Assembly: GCA_000328365.1 (NCBI GenBank)
Contig: KB309895.1
Location: 10,462-74,461 of the forward strand
Direction: 5' to 3'
Source: Capitella teleta
Taxonomy: Eukaryota > Annelida > Polychaeta > Capitellidae
Length of the DNA stretch: 64,000 bases
In this document: one piece after another, positions 50,101 through 61,884 of the stretch
Layout of the letters: every line of letters starts with the position of its first letter
How positions within the stretch are numbered: position 1 is the first letter of the stretch
The notes under the pieces: model-generated
Seen by the model: the letters and a program-made list of their open reading frames with translations, nothing else
What the model was told of the DNA's origin: nothing
Databases searched by the model: none
Program-made: the position numbers and the translations under genes

Positions 50101-50196
50101 GTGAATTTGTGATATTAGGGGTTTTTTGTTGTTGTTTACTAAAACCTTATGTAATAGTGTTGACCGTGAAGAAGACAAACCTGCAATGGTGAGTGT
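47124..50196. other. gene-free stretch
   Basis: No supported gene. It contains a solo TTAAAGAGGAC motif in reverse orientation at 49033-49043 and a purine-rich plus strand at about 48600-48780. Confidence 0.5.
49033..49043 (-). repeat. TTAAAGAGGAC motif, possible solo MITE end
   Basis: Reads GTCCTCTTTAA on the plus strand, the same tip as the MITE at 54160-54600, with no inverted partner nearby. Confidence 0.4.
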
Positions 50197-50450
50197 GCCT
50201 TGGTTGCATGATACGTGGCATAACTTTTAGGCAATGGTTCACAAGATCTAATGGGAATCCTTATCGCAGTCGATACACTGACTATTCAACTACAACGAGT
50301 GAAGAAGGTACCGACGCGTTTGAGCCTTGGTTGCATGATACGTGGCATAACTTTTAGGCAATGGTTCACAAGATCTAATGGGAATCCTTATCGCAGTCGA
50401 TACACTGACTATTCAACTACAACGAGTGAAGAAGGTACCGACGCGTTTGA
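50197..50450 (+). repeat. perfect 127-bp tandem duplication
   Basis: Bases 50197-50323 are repeated exactly at 50324-50450; I found no difference between the copies. The unit contains an acceptor-like ACTTTTAG followed by an open segment (QWFTRSNGNPYRSRYTDY), and the second copy runs on to a donor-like CAT|GTGAGT near 50470. Because 127 is not a multiple of three, the duplication would break any frame that crossed both copies. It could be a very recent duplication or an assembly artefact. The possible exon is not recognised as any known protein. Confidence 0.9.
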
Positions 50451-52074
50451 GCATTATGCTGGGGGACATGTGAGTGACACCATTTCTCAGAAATTGTATC
50501 AGTGACTGATCCACAGTTCCTTTGTTTGCTTGTACACCACGCCAGTCACTGACAGTGAAAGATAAAACTACGTCCACACGAAGGAACCTTAATTGGCTTG
50601 CTACCTTGTTGAGTGCACAGGTATGCATAGGATACGCCACCTGTGTTCATTACTTGATCTGACAAGGGACTCGGTTGTAGATAGTAAACTACACAAATCG
50701 AAAGTGGCATTTCTTATTCTTTTGGGAGAAGAAGGGCTGAGCAGGTGGATTTGGAAACTGGCTGCACACCTGTAATCAGTGCTAATAGAGTAGAAGCCGC
50801 GAATAAAGGAGATAAAGAAATAGCAATTTGCAAGAAGACAATATCCGATATGTTGTGAGCTTGCTTGTAATTGTATACCAGTGAAGTAGATTACAGTTGG
50901 TTGATTGGTTTGCAGACCAAAGGGAAGAAATATTTTGCTTGGAACAGAAATGACGTAATAATCACAAACATCCACCTGTTTGAGAACTATTGCGCTGAAT
51001 ATTATATAATTCGGGTTGTTATATAGGCATATGACAACCTTCACTCATTAGGGTGTAGATATTTCAAATAGTTTTAAAATATCGTGCTGTTGAAATTTGA
51101 GGTAATTTTGATCAACCTGAACAATTGATCGCACATATGGTAGTCGGAAGGGGAAACAGCTTTCTCTATTGGGAAAGCTGCTCTGCATAGAGTAGAAAAA
51201 ATGGTGACGTCATTCCGCTCGATCCATACGAAGCCCCTCGTTAACTCATTTGTCTCAATTAGGGAATTTCACTCTATGGAGCCATTCTGGGAGTTGTTTA
51301 TCTCGACCCATGTGCTCACTTTGCTAGCCTAACAAAATTTCAGCTTGTGACATCGTTTTTTTCTGTTCAGACCGTGTACTAAATTAAATCAAACGGGCGT
51401 CGCATTGGCACTGGCAGCCGTGGGGGACGCTATAAACGAAATTGACAAGAATTGACTCACAAAAGCTATAATATTCCCTGGGCTCCTTCCCTTAAATGCA
51501 GGTTGTGCACCTTCAATGTATATCGCGAATCTAGATCCTATCCCCTGGGGTAAGTACTCTGGGAGTCACTTCCCGCTAAACTCCTTATTATAAATGCTCG
51601 TAGGGAACCAATTGGGATGATTGGATGATGAATACCGAGCAAGACGCTTGACTAACGTCCGAGCATTCACCACGTCAGCTGCTATCGATGGAGCTAAACT
51701 CGAAATACCGATCAGGAGCAAGGAGTAGACATTTTTTTTGTTTGCCAGTGTAACAGTTTCTATATCGTCCCATGAATAGCTAGTCCTAGCTTTGACGACA
51801 TGAAATATATTTTACATTGCTCTAGAATAGTTTAGGTAGTAGTGAATAATTTCTTTGGTGCAATCCATCGAGAAACGTGAACTAGAAAAGAGGGTTATTT
51901 ACCATCAGCCCTATTGATAACATGAATAATCGTTGACGGCGAAGTCCACCATATAAGATCCTACTCTGCCCTATGTGACAAAAACACTATTTCGGTCAGT
52001 ACTGGGATTGGCTTGTTTACAGCTTCTGCTATTCTCCTGAACCACAAATGCCCACCAGGAGAAGGCGTCGTTAT
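50451..52074. other. non-coding stretch
   Basis: No gene was recognised. It contains a CRE palindrome at 51205-51212 and a short 8-bp-stem hairpin at about 51158-51181. Confidence 0.5.
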
Positions 52075-52510
52075 AATTCCGTATAATTATGGGGGATATT
52101 CCACAGAAAAAGACCTTGACCTCAATATCGACAACAAAATCCCCTTTTCAGATCACATTAATAACATCAAAAACAAAGCCTCCAGAACACTCAATGCCAT
52201 CAAACGCAAATTTTGCCACCTAGACAACGACACTTTTCTCACCCTCTACAAAGCCAGAATTGGCCCCACCCTTGAATATGCCTCCCCTGTTTGAACACTG
52301 CATCTAAAAACCATCAATAACATCAAAAGAATACAAATGAGCCAAAAAAATACCCAACTTACGTCACCTGCCCTACCCCCAACGACCGAAAAAAAAATCT
52401 GACTGCCAACCCTGACCTACAGACGACTAGGGAGAAAAGAGAATTGTGTAACACTTCTACACACACTACACAACATAAACAAATCCCCATATACTGTGAA
52501 TAGACTAATT
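52075..52510 (+). mobile_element. LINE 3' fragment (CR1/Jockey-like), RT C-terminal region
   Basis: Plus-strand translation gives the region downstream of the RT catalytic core in CR1/Jockey-type LINEs, in order. STEKDLDLNIDNKIPFSDHI corresponds to the family's SEKDLGV.ID..L.F..HI. NKASRTLNAIKRKF and LYKARIGPTLEYASPV follow, then HLKTINNIKRIQ, and after stops LPTLTYRRLGR, matching LPTLEYRR. The reading is interrupted by stops after the LEYASPV block and before LPTL. The upstream reverse transcriptase and endonuclease are absent, which is the usual 5' truncation. It is an inactive relic. Clade assignment rests on remembered consensus. Confidence 0.85.
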
Positions 52511-53308
52511 AATCACCCTGTACTTATACATAAATGACATTCAGAAAATTGCCTGATATTTTGATTAACATATACTGCAGAGAATGATACTTGAATGGAC
52601 TCTTTTTCGAGCTATATGTATTCCCTCTAGCCCCACCCACTATTGGTAGTTGTCATAACTATGTATTTCTGGATTTTGAGGACGTTCATGAAACTTTTAC
52701 AATTTTGTCTTGCATAATTACAAGCGCATACTGTGAGCAATTTTGTTTTCTGCGTTTTTGAGAAAGGAAAATCTCTCTTGTTTATTCTTTTAGCTAGTTA
52801 TCGGATCCTTCTTATCATAATGTCATATCCTGAACCTCATTCTATAAGTGGTTGTGTACAAGAAATGCGTATTATTTGCATGGATAAGTGTTGGCTCACT
52901 GATCTGTGGCCACTTTCTAAATTAAATTAGATCCTGGAATATAACTTCTACGGTAGTCACCTTACACTGCATTAATGCAAGTGAGCGAATTGAACTTTCA
53001 TGTTCAACTAGTTGTCACCTCAGATTTTGAGTATCAGTAGAACCAAACCCATTAGCTATGGAAAAAAATATCCAGTTGCTATCCTATTTGCACCATTTTA
53101 TTCCCAACCGACACATTACACACATACAACTGTGCTGAAGTCCTGCATCTGTTTTGTTTTAATGGTTAGCTGTCAGTGCTTTTGATGAAAACTGAGGTTC
53201 CCTCGTCGGAGATTCCAATTAGGACAAAGGAACCTGACATTGATGCCCAATTGCAATGCAGTCGCATATTAATGCTGATCTGGTTGCAATGCGGTGTTAC
53301 GAGCCCCA
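52511..53308. other. non-coding stretch
   Basis: Nothing was recognised between the LINE fragment and the inverted repeat at 53309. Confidence 0.5.
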
Positions 53309-53381
53309 TAAGAGAGTACCATACATATGTGTATATATCACGTATTAAAATACACACAATAATATTATATGGTACTCTCTA
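53309..53381. repeat. 73-nt inverted repeat (13-bp perfect ends)
   Basis: AGAGAGTACCATA at the left pairs perfectly with TATGGTACTCTCT at the right (about 53311-53323 with 53368-53380). Weaker pairing continues inward (GTGTATA with TACACAC). It may be a tiny fold-back MITE or a hairpin transcript. The loose central stem does not look like a microRNA precursor. Confidence 0.7.
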
Positions 53382-54159
53382 TTGGAGTTCAGAATACTCA
53401 ACAGTTCAAATTACCAGATGCCTGATCGGACACCGGATATTGTACTTAATTGTACTTTCGTGAACTCGAGCTATTAAATGCATTGCGTTGCAGATATTTA
53501 ACAATTCATGTTATGAAGAAAGCACATACATTATTGTAGGGGTGTGTTTCAGCATTAACTATCATAATTTTTATATAATTTATTTCTCACAAAAATAATA
53601 ATAGGGCGTTTATTGTGGTGTGATGGAGAGTCGGAATTGGCGCTGATCCGGTGTGTCATTCTTCATTGGTAACGTCAGATCGAGAAGAAGGACGGACTTG
53701 AAAACAAATGGGGATAACTCAAAGATGCCTATCCTGTACTTTAGCGATCACCCCTAGTCTCTTTAACGTTGTGCAATCATTAAGCCTGAAAATTTGTTCA
53801 TATTTGTTGTTCGGTTGTTGAAATGGTTGGGTGAAAGTTTGGCTGCTTTGGATACTCAATCCTGGCGTCAGCTTCCCAAGGAAAGTTCCATTCTGTCGCA
53901 GTTAGAAGTAAAATGATAAATCAACGCTTTTACATCGCAAAGTTGAAAACAATTAAAAAATTGCCTTCATTGTTTAATTATACAGACATAGCCTTTATAC
54001 CCAAAAGCTGCTTGCAATATCTGTACAAATTCTCTTCAAAGGGAATACTCTTTCCATCAAGAAACATATTGCATATTATGGAGTCCAGTTCATGTCGTCA
54101 TAATTATATGCTAGTTACACTTTTTTTATACTTAAGGTGTAGCTTCGTCGAATCAGAGA
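53382..54159. other. non-coding stretch
   Basis: A frame of 116 codons from 53913 runs into the MITE. It has no recognisable domain and is not called. Confidence 0.45.
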
Positions 54160-54600
54160 TTAAAGAGGACCTCTGTTCAGTTCGAAACCTTTTTACATCG
54201 GTCCTGTGGGCTTCATTAAGTGACGAGAGACCGTTTTTGAAAAACTTGGTCAACTGTGAATGATATTCAAGACAAATTAAAATGCGAATTTTCTGCCCAG
54301 GCAGAATAGCTTGAAGCGAGATGAGTGCGAGATTTCTTTTATGAGATCTGCTGAGAGATCTGCTCACTCGACGGCTTCCATTGCTAACAATAGGAGAACT
54401 ACTTTTATGCCGTCATGGCGGTATAAAATCAAACGCGAAAAGAAAGCGAGATTTTAAACCTCTCAAAATCGATGTATCTAGGAATTAGCCCACAGCAAGG
54501 GTATTGTCTAAAAATATGTCAGTCAAAAGGCGTATTTGTCTTTTGGGGTGCATCCTCTATCACCCGTTACTAGTTCAAAACAACCAGAGGTCCTCTTTAA
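54160..54600. mobile_element. piggyBac-like MITE with TTAA flanks
   Basis: The ends are TTAAAGAGGACCTCTG (54160-54175) and its exact reverse complement (54585-54600), with weaker similarity continuing inward (GTTCGAA against TTTTGAAC). If TTAA is the target site, as in piggyBac elements, the element itself is 54164-54596 (433 bp) and begins AGAGGACCTCTG. The tip AGAGGACCTCT is itself palindromic. There is no coding capacity, so it would depend on a transposase supplied elsewhere. The TTAA may instead be part of the inverted repeat, in which case the superfamily is open. Confidence 0.7.
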
Positions 54601-56843
54601 GGTAAGAGGGGAATTATTATTATCTAACCATCTGGATGCTGAAATGCAGAATTGGCATTCCCATGTTACCCACCGAGAATGAATTGAGGAACACAGAGTC
54701 ATCTGCTGACTATGATTATAGGGCTGTGATGTAAATCAAATTGGTGATATACTGCTAGGACACACACAAACAACATTTCAATCACGAAAGCCGCCGCTCG
54801 TTGTAGTTTATCAAAAGCGCAAGGGTCATACTTATTGCATGTTGCCGATTTATTGCTCAGTTCATGTTCATGCTGGGCCCAAACAATCATTAAATGGATC
54901 ATGTCCAAAAGGTGGCGAATAATAATAGCTGGTTTATTTGAACATCTGGAACTGCACTGATGGTGGTCAAAATATGAGAGCCTCATACATAGTTATTTGA
55001 TATTTCAGATATTATGTAATTATGTAAGTCTATTCCTGAATATCAGAACTCAAGAACCTTTTCACTCAGAAACAATGATTGCTTAATATATAATTTTCTG
55101 CGGTTGTGTTCAAAGTCCAAAAACTCAATTTGCAATTAACTTTGCATCTTAGGTTCATTATAAGCTAAGGACTTATGCATACTAAATGGACCACACAGGG
55201 GTCTAAGCAAACTCAACCACAGTCTGGAATGTCTTGGAGATGTAAGAGACGTAGGAGACGTAAGAGATAGACATTATACACCGAGCCACAATCAGCAAAT
55301 TGGTGCAGAGGTGATTTGAACCTGACATGAGATGGTGATGTATGACTGCAAGAATATGAAGAACGTCTATCTGAACACGAGAGAGGCAGATAATTACAAG
55401 GAAGAGGGAACCTGAACCTAATTAGTGGGACCAGGCGTCATGTGCGACCCAAGTTTCTTAGTTATTATGTTGCGAGTGACTCTCAGTGGTGATTTCCGCA
55501 AGGATCCTCGAATGGGTTCAGATGTTGTATGAACGTCTCGACTGTTGTTTATGGTGTATTTAATTATATCTTACTTTTACTTATCTTACTCATTTATTGA
55601 AACGACAGTCCAACGTAGTGCTCATATCAGCCTGTATCAACACGGACCATAGTAGTTTGCATTTAGATGAAAGGGTTAGATTTCTGACAATTAATTTATA
55701 ATTGATCATCAGTGAGAAATTGAACTATATTGATATTTAAGTCAGAAGGCCACAGTCTTATCCAATATTTCGTATTTTTGAGTGTTTGTCACTTATTGCA
55801 TGAGTCATATGTGAGGTAAGTGTCTATGTAAGGATCAAATGAGTGAATGACTAACTGTATTAAAGCATTACTACTTTAATATAACGGTGCAATTCACCTA
55901 TGGTACCACAGGTCCAGTTCACATCAGTGTTACTACAAAAACGCAAATAGTCTTTGATGATCAAAGTGACCTTATAAAGTGACCTCATATTTGACCACAA
56001 TCATTGCCAGAAGAAAGTCATGAAGCTCAGCTGAATCAGACAGACTTATTGGCGGATTCAGAAGGACAAAAGCATAAACTGACAAGCCAATTGACCAGCA
56101 CAAGACGGGAGAAAGGCGTTCGTTGATCCCTTCTTGGAATAACACACGTAGAGACCATGCTTTATTGCAATCTGATAAGAACTTTCGATACGGGCGCTGC
56201 GTATCTTATCTAGCAAGCCATACGTTGCAAGACAATTGTGATTTTCTGCCCAAAAGAAGAAGACTTACTAGACCCTGTTATGACATTCATGTGATTCTAG
56301 CAATCAGTCGCAAAATCATTTTGGCCGTCTCGAAAATCTTAGATTAGATATAGTGTGTGGCTACTAGATTCGGCAAGTATTTGGGTCACAATTGTCAAAA
56401 GTTGCTAACTTAAAAGCAATAAACCTTTGCAATAAAGGGTCTTCTTGCACGCAAAAGAGATCGAATTATCAAATTATTGAAATAATAAATCTTATCTGGG
56501 AAAAAATTCCCAGATTCTGTTTGTTTTTTTCTCTCTCGATCTAAACTTAAGCAAACATTAAGATTCTATGCATGTTTATCGAAAATACTGTCGCAATCAC
56601 GGGACCTATTCAATGAGGGCTTATAATTATAACTGATGTGTTTGCCATATACTGCTTGTATGAAGTCTTGGAATTAACTGAAAGCTCATCTCAAATAAGG
56701 TCCAACATCGCTTCACCCTGGCATACCTAATGAAATTCGCGAGTCAATCCCACGCGCGATTCCTGATGTGATAGTCATGCCGAGCTGATGGCGAGATCAT
56801 CCTCTATTGTCTCAAACAATAAGCAAAAGCCAAAATGAACCTC

Positions 56844-56854
56844 GTCCTCTTTAA
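56844..56854 (-). repeat. TTAAAGAGGAC motif, possible solo MITE end
   Basis: Reads GTCCTCTTTAA on the plus strand, identical to the outer 11 bases of the MITE at 54160-54600. No nearby partner was found. Confidence 0.4.
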
Positions 56855-59161
56855 ACGAGTCATTGGCTAACCACTTGTTTACCATTAATTAACGTCCCAA
56901 GGGGTATATAACGGACAAATGTGACAACTACAACTGAATCACCTTACCTATACCAACGCTCTACTACTACTACTCAACCTCTCTAGCATATAAATGACCT
57001 GTATTCGTAGAGTGGTCTTTATAGACAGTACTTTATATTGTACTCCTGATTTATGTAGTCTTGTGAATCACTCTGTACTTCATAATACATTTTCTAAGCT
57101 TCTGGGTTACGTCCTTCTGAGGCCGACATCGATCTTTTTGTAAACGTTGACTCGATTTGAAGAATAACTACTATTCAAGCAGTTGGTGTATACAAGCATT
57201 GTAAATTATCATGATGTAATAATAATGATAATTATATGAAATTATCCGATTTGTACTTGCCCATTTGCCCCGCCCATACAGACGAACAATACTGAAAACG
57301 CTAATGCAACATTTAAATCTTTGTGATTTGGGCTTCTATCGCTTCAACCATCGTGGTGATACAGATCATACAGTTACATGTTTAGTTGTCCAATCCAGTC
57401 GTATGTTAGACACATGCCCTAGTTTAGGAACAACCAAAATCAAGCTGTAAATGAACATCAATGTTTTGAAGTTGAACCATAGGTGCTTCCTTTTGGATGT
57501 TGACCGGTACCGGTCACACCCTTCGATGAACTCTCAATAGACTCTTCTGATTAGTCAAAATTTGACCTACTTTGCGTTGTGGTTGCCAATGGGAGTCCCC
57601 TGATGTGCTGATGGAATAAGGCTTTGAACTCGAAGAACTCAATTCAGTCACACGTAGATTTGGATCCCCTCCAGCGAAGACCATGAACGGTGTGAAACCT
57701 GTGTCAGATCACGCTCCTGTGAAATTATTTAATGTCGATATTTTTTTCCAATACGTTCATCTATTTATGCCCAGAGCATCTCTTTCTGTGCTGCACTCAG
57801 CTGTAAAGGCGAACCCATGTGAAATCGAAAAAAAATCGTAACATTTACCTGTGATGCTGTTGGAGAAATCCATTTAAGGGAAATTAGAGCATTGGCACAC
57901 GAAACATTGATTGCATAGATGAAAGCATTACCTGGCAGATCATTTGCATACGCAAACTGGTTCAATTCTTGACATAAATGCAGTATCACCTACGGCTTCA
58001 AAGGATGCAATTTCCTGGGGAAAGAAAGCAATTTTCTCTTTTACACCCTGGCCTAATAAAAAACCCCGGATGCCGGGTTAAGAGGATATGGGCAAAGATC
58101 CACCTCCAACCTTCATGGGTGCTTCAGGAAATTGGTGTTTGCGGTGTAGTATTGTCATTCCAATGTGTGTGGAATTGTTTCTCATTGGATTTATGACTGA
58201 GATCTCTTCGAAACTGACGGATCCCCAGAAAATGGTATAATTCGGTTGATTATTCAATTTGGCTTTGAATCGAGCTTGATCTTTGAGGGTGAACTATGGC
58301 ACGAGGCGATACAAACTACAGACAATGAAAAAAAAAAGTAGAATGTGTTTTATATCATATGAATATTATCGATCACGCTATCGAAAATTAGTTACCAAAG
58401 TTAATGCGATGTTTGCAGAACTTGTGTGCTGCTTAATTGCGGCTATTCTCCCGCTCGCTTCGGCAACTATAGTAGTCGAGTTTGCGCTGCAATGTAGAAA
58501 GCAAACCAACGATTCAACAGCTCTAGATTTAGGGCCAATTGTCTCTTACTTAGAAACACGGGGTACCGTAGCATATATCGAAAAGCCAGCCTCATTGATT
58601 GGATTTTTTTTTCATCCCACAACTTGATGTTTCGCCGTCATGGAGCTCACTCCCGGTCATGCAATCTTAAAAAAAGAAAAGAAAAAAAAACGAAAAAAAA
58701 AAACATATATAAATGTAGGCCTAAACGCAATACCCCAACCAAATCACCTCAGCAATTTTCCATTAGAACTATTTCCCCGGAAAGTCACCTGGACTATGTA
58801 TCCGATGCAATGACCGAGTTATGTTCCCAGGTAATTTTAAGGATAGTTTGATATTTCGCAAAATGAGAAGTAAAGATGAAACAGCTTCCTGAATCACCCG
58901 CATAAAGGTCGCCATTAGCCGTGTCTGACATTTCAGTGATTTGGGCCAATTTTATACGTAAAGACCACTATAAAAGTCACCACCGGCCTATTGCTATGTA
59001 TGACTCATCGGTCAGTGTGACCTTGCAATGTTAATCTAACAGCTCTGAACTATTCATTTCAGTATTCATATGATTTAGATAACTTTCTCTTTGACATGAT
59101 GTATTAGTAATAGAAAACACAAATGGCAAGTAATAAATAAGCCCCCCTCATCAAAAAGATA

Positions 59162-59223
59162 AGTAAAAATAAAAATATATTAAAAATAAAAATAAATAAA
59201 TAAATAATAAAATAAAAATAAAA
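59162..59223 (+). repeat. (AAAAT/AAAT)n simple repeat
   Basis: An A-rich tract with single T bases every four to six positions over about 60 bp. Confidence 0.85.
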
Positions 59224-59682
59224 TGTGTTTTTTAGACAAGCATATAATTGTTGTTTCCATGGTGAGGGTTCACACATAAATATTAGAAAACGCTGCACAG
59301 CATCTTGTAAGCATTGTTATCATACGACCGTAACGATGGCTGAATGATATCAATGGATATGAATGAAATATTTTTTCGCACAAAGAATGGCAACCCAAAT
59401 TAGTAAAAGAGGAAACAGAATGCTTGCAGAAAAGACACGACAACCAAACAGTTCATGCACAGAAGCCATAGCACTAGTAAAATAAATAGCATATTTTAAA
59501 TTAATTGTAATCAGTGATTGCCACAATATAATTGAGTGGCAATCAATGAGTATCACTTTACGACAAGGTCATCGACTCTTGGCATGGCTTTCTCTATTGG
59601 CGACCATAAACATTGATGACTCACTACACAGATTACCTCACATGTTCAGGCCTAGATCGCTCTATTACTGAGCCATGTCTGT

Positions 59683-59712
59683 GTAATCATACGCGTTATG
59701 ACGTATGATTAC
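59683..59712. repeat. inverted repeat, 11-bp stem and 8-nt loop
   Basis: GTAATCATACG at 59683-59693 pairs with CGTATGATTAC at 59702-59712. Role unknown. Confidence 0.8.
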
Positions 59713-60641
59713 TTGCATCTTGACTGCTCCGATAATTAATATGATGATTGAGATCACTATTGAGTATGGACTCAAAATAAATGAACTTAAAACATTCCTT
59801 GGTTTCTACGTTCAAAATTTTCCATTATAAAAAAAATACTTTTTTTTAATCCATTAGTGAATTGGGGCCAACTTATTTAAGTTTTGTTTGAAGTTATGTT
59901 AATTTATACGAATTACTGGTTCATTAAAGGAATTACCGTGAATCATATGTATATAAACAATATAGACATGTAACTCACGTCTGTATCTATCTTCAAATGG
60001 CAATGCCTCCTTTGGATGGGAATTATCATTGCGTTTATCATGAAATTTGGCATTCATAGTGAATGATATTTATGTTTAATCAAAGACGAAGCTCCTGACT
60101 TCCATATCGCTATTGGCACTATTATCATTATTCGTGAATAATAACTTTATCAAATGCAAGTACATTATTGCTTCAATATAACTGGCTGAAACAAACCCAC
60201 ACATGAACTCAAACTCAATGCAGACAGAAGACTATAATAGATATACTAGCATGCTTAATACTCGCCCACGTGGTGTTGCGGTTAAATTCATGGTGTGAGG
60301 TATATGCTGTGCATGGAAGGACGCGGTATCGGGTGAGGATAAGGGAGCCAATTAGGGTTGAGTTTCTGCTCACATAACAAGGACAAACAGGATATTTGCT
60401 TCGTGCTTGGTATCTGTTGTTCTCGGTTTTATTTCACCTTTTTATAACGACACGGTCTTCCTTTGTTTGGAGCAACCTAACCAGAATTCAGTTGTAGTTT
60501 TGCTGGTTTTTTTTTTGCAATACTCGGTAAATGACGAGTAAAAATATACTTTTGAGTAACAGCCTTGTTCTTGGAACATTCGACTTGATTGATTGTCAGC
60601 GTGCGTAATGTCTCTCGTTTTATAAAACAAGATCAAATATA

Positions 60642-61881
60642 CTTAGGTGCAAAAGAAACGCAACGATCTGTAATTGGCTTAATAATTAGTTAATCCATGT
60701 TTGGGTCTCCAATGATATTCTAAACGGTGCATGAGTCTATTCTGTTCATTTTCAAATCGTTTCTGATCAAAAACGGATTTTTTTTCTTTTTTTTTTTTCT
60801 ACAGTAATAACTGAATCCCGGTTAACATTCTTTCGAGTACAGCCATGACAAGATGTCTTTGATAGACATTGATATTGACTGGGACGATACTCAAACGAGT
60901 GCTTTACAAAGAAGGAATCGGACTTATGAACAAATTGCACTCTGAGAAGGCTGGCTTCGTCCTGAAGGGTAGCATCCAGAAGCCTTCTGGAGCGTGGAAT
61001 TGACTCAAGAGTCACAAACTGCCAAGTCGGATGCAGTGTATCAACCACACAACAAATGCGTCATCGGGTCGAAAAAAAGCCCCGGATCTACCTTGGATTG
61101 ACTCCATTCTGGATGGCTAAATGTGACTGCAAACCAACAGGACTGACAGATCCGACAAGCTCAGGGCTGGGACAGCTTCAAGACAGCCATATTTAGTGAA
61201 TGTGTAACATGGGAGGAATATCTACAAAGAAACTTTTGATATCGGCTGAGGTAGGAGAGATAGGGGCTCAGATCCTCGTAAAAGACGCCAAATCCGGGTT
61301 ACGAATATCCGGAGATCCGATTATTACAGCAAAATAATGCTCACTCATACATTGCTATGGTCATCACAGACTTCCTGAGGAAGGAAAATGAACTCATGGT
61401 ATATTGTCTTGGTTGGCACATTCCCCAATTAATTGTCACCAAATGAACATTCAGCGGATAAACTGAAGTCAGTAATTCCTCACCGCCTCCCGTCTCTTCA
61501 CAATAGCAAAGAACTGATTCAAGGCTGTAATAACATCCCACAGGGCAGGGTCGAGAGTTTCATCGAGAAATTTGGCCGAAAAATCATCTCTTGTGTTACT
61601 GGCGTGTGAGCCAGAGTACAGGTATTATCTGACCATGAAAATCGAACAGTTTTGTTTTGACCCCTTATCGATTGTTCTTTCAATTAAACCAGGTTAATTC
61701 CTTTTGATTTCTTTGCAATTTCACGAATATGTGCTCAAATAGTTCAACTTAGTACACATGAAAATTTGTGTCTCTGCAAAGTTTACCCGGGATGTGGTGT
61801 TCGCATAAGCACATAGTTAGGAGCACATACTTTGATGCAAAAGAAACGCATTAACGCATAAGCGTTTCTTTTGCACCTAAG
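60642..61881 (+). mobile_element. Tc1-like DNA transposon, ends intact, transposase decayed
   Basis: Perfect 20-bp inverted repeats, CTTAGGTGCAAAAGAAACGC at 60642-60661 and its complement at 61862-61881, are flanked by TA on both sides (60640-60641 and 61882-61883), the Tc1/mariner target duplication. Plus-strand translation shows transposase pieces in the right order: WDSFKTAIFSE near 61168, then LLQQNNAHSYIAMVITDFLR from 61321, then GCNNIPQGRVESFIEKFGRK near 61523-61582, matching the W.NIPQ end region of Tc1 transposases. In the FQQDNA motif the catalytic Asp is replaced by Asn, and frame changes and stops occur between blocks, so the enzyme is dead. The N-terminal DNA-binding half was not recognised. 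The 1,240-bp length is close to the Tc1 norm (I recall about 1.6 kb for nematode Tc1), so internal loss is possible. Confidence 0.9.
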
Positions 61882-61884
61882 TAT
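61827..61884. repeat. fold-back at the right end of the Tc1-like element
   Basis: Just inside the right terminal repeat lies an inverted second copy of the terminus. ATACTTTGATGCAAAAGAAACGC (positions 61827-61849, 23 bases, given here as ATACTTTGATGC then AAAAGAAACGC) faces the terminal repeat at 61862-61884 across a 12-nt loop. About 19 of 23 positions pair, so the right end forms a long hairpin. Confidence 0.8.

Larger units (their letters stand above)
54601..60641. other. gene-free stretch
   Basis: No supported gene. It contains a three-unit 9-bp repeat (GTAAGAGAC-like) at about 55240-55266, a solo TTAAAGAGGAC end at 56844-56854, an A/T-rich simple repeat at 59162-59223 and a small inverted repeat at 59683-59712. 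A frame of 114 codons at 58283-58627 shows no recognised domain. Confidence 0.5.

Noticed and set aside
60265-60350. tRNA-Glu-like A-box sequence GTGGTGTTGCGGTTAAATTC
   Set aside because: The B box is not convincing and no tail or target duplication was found; too weak for a tRNA or SINE call.
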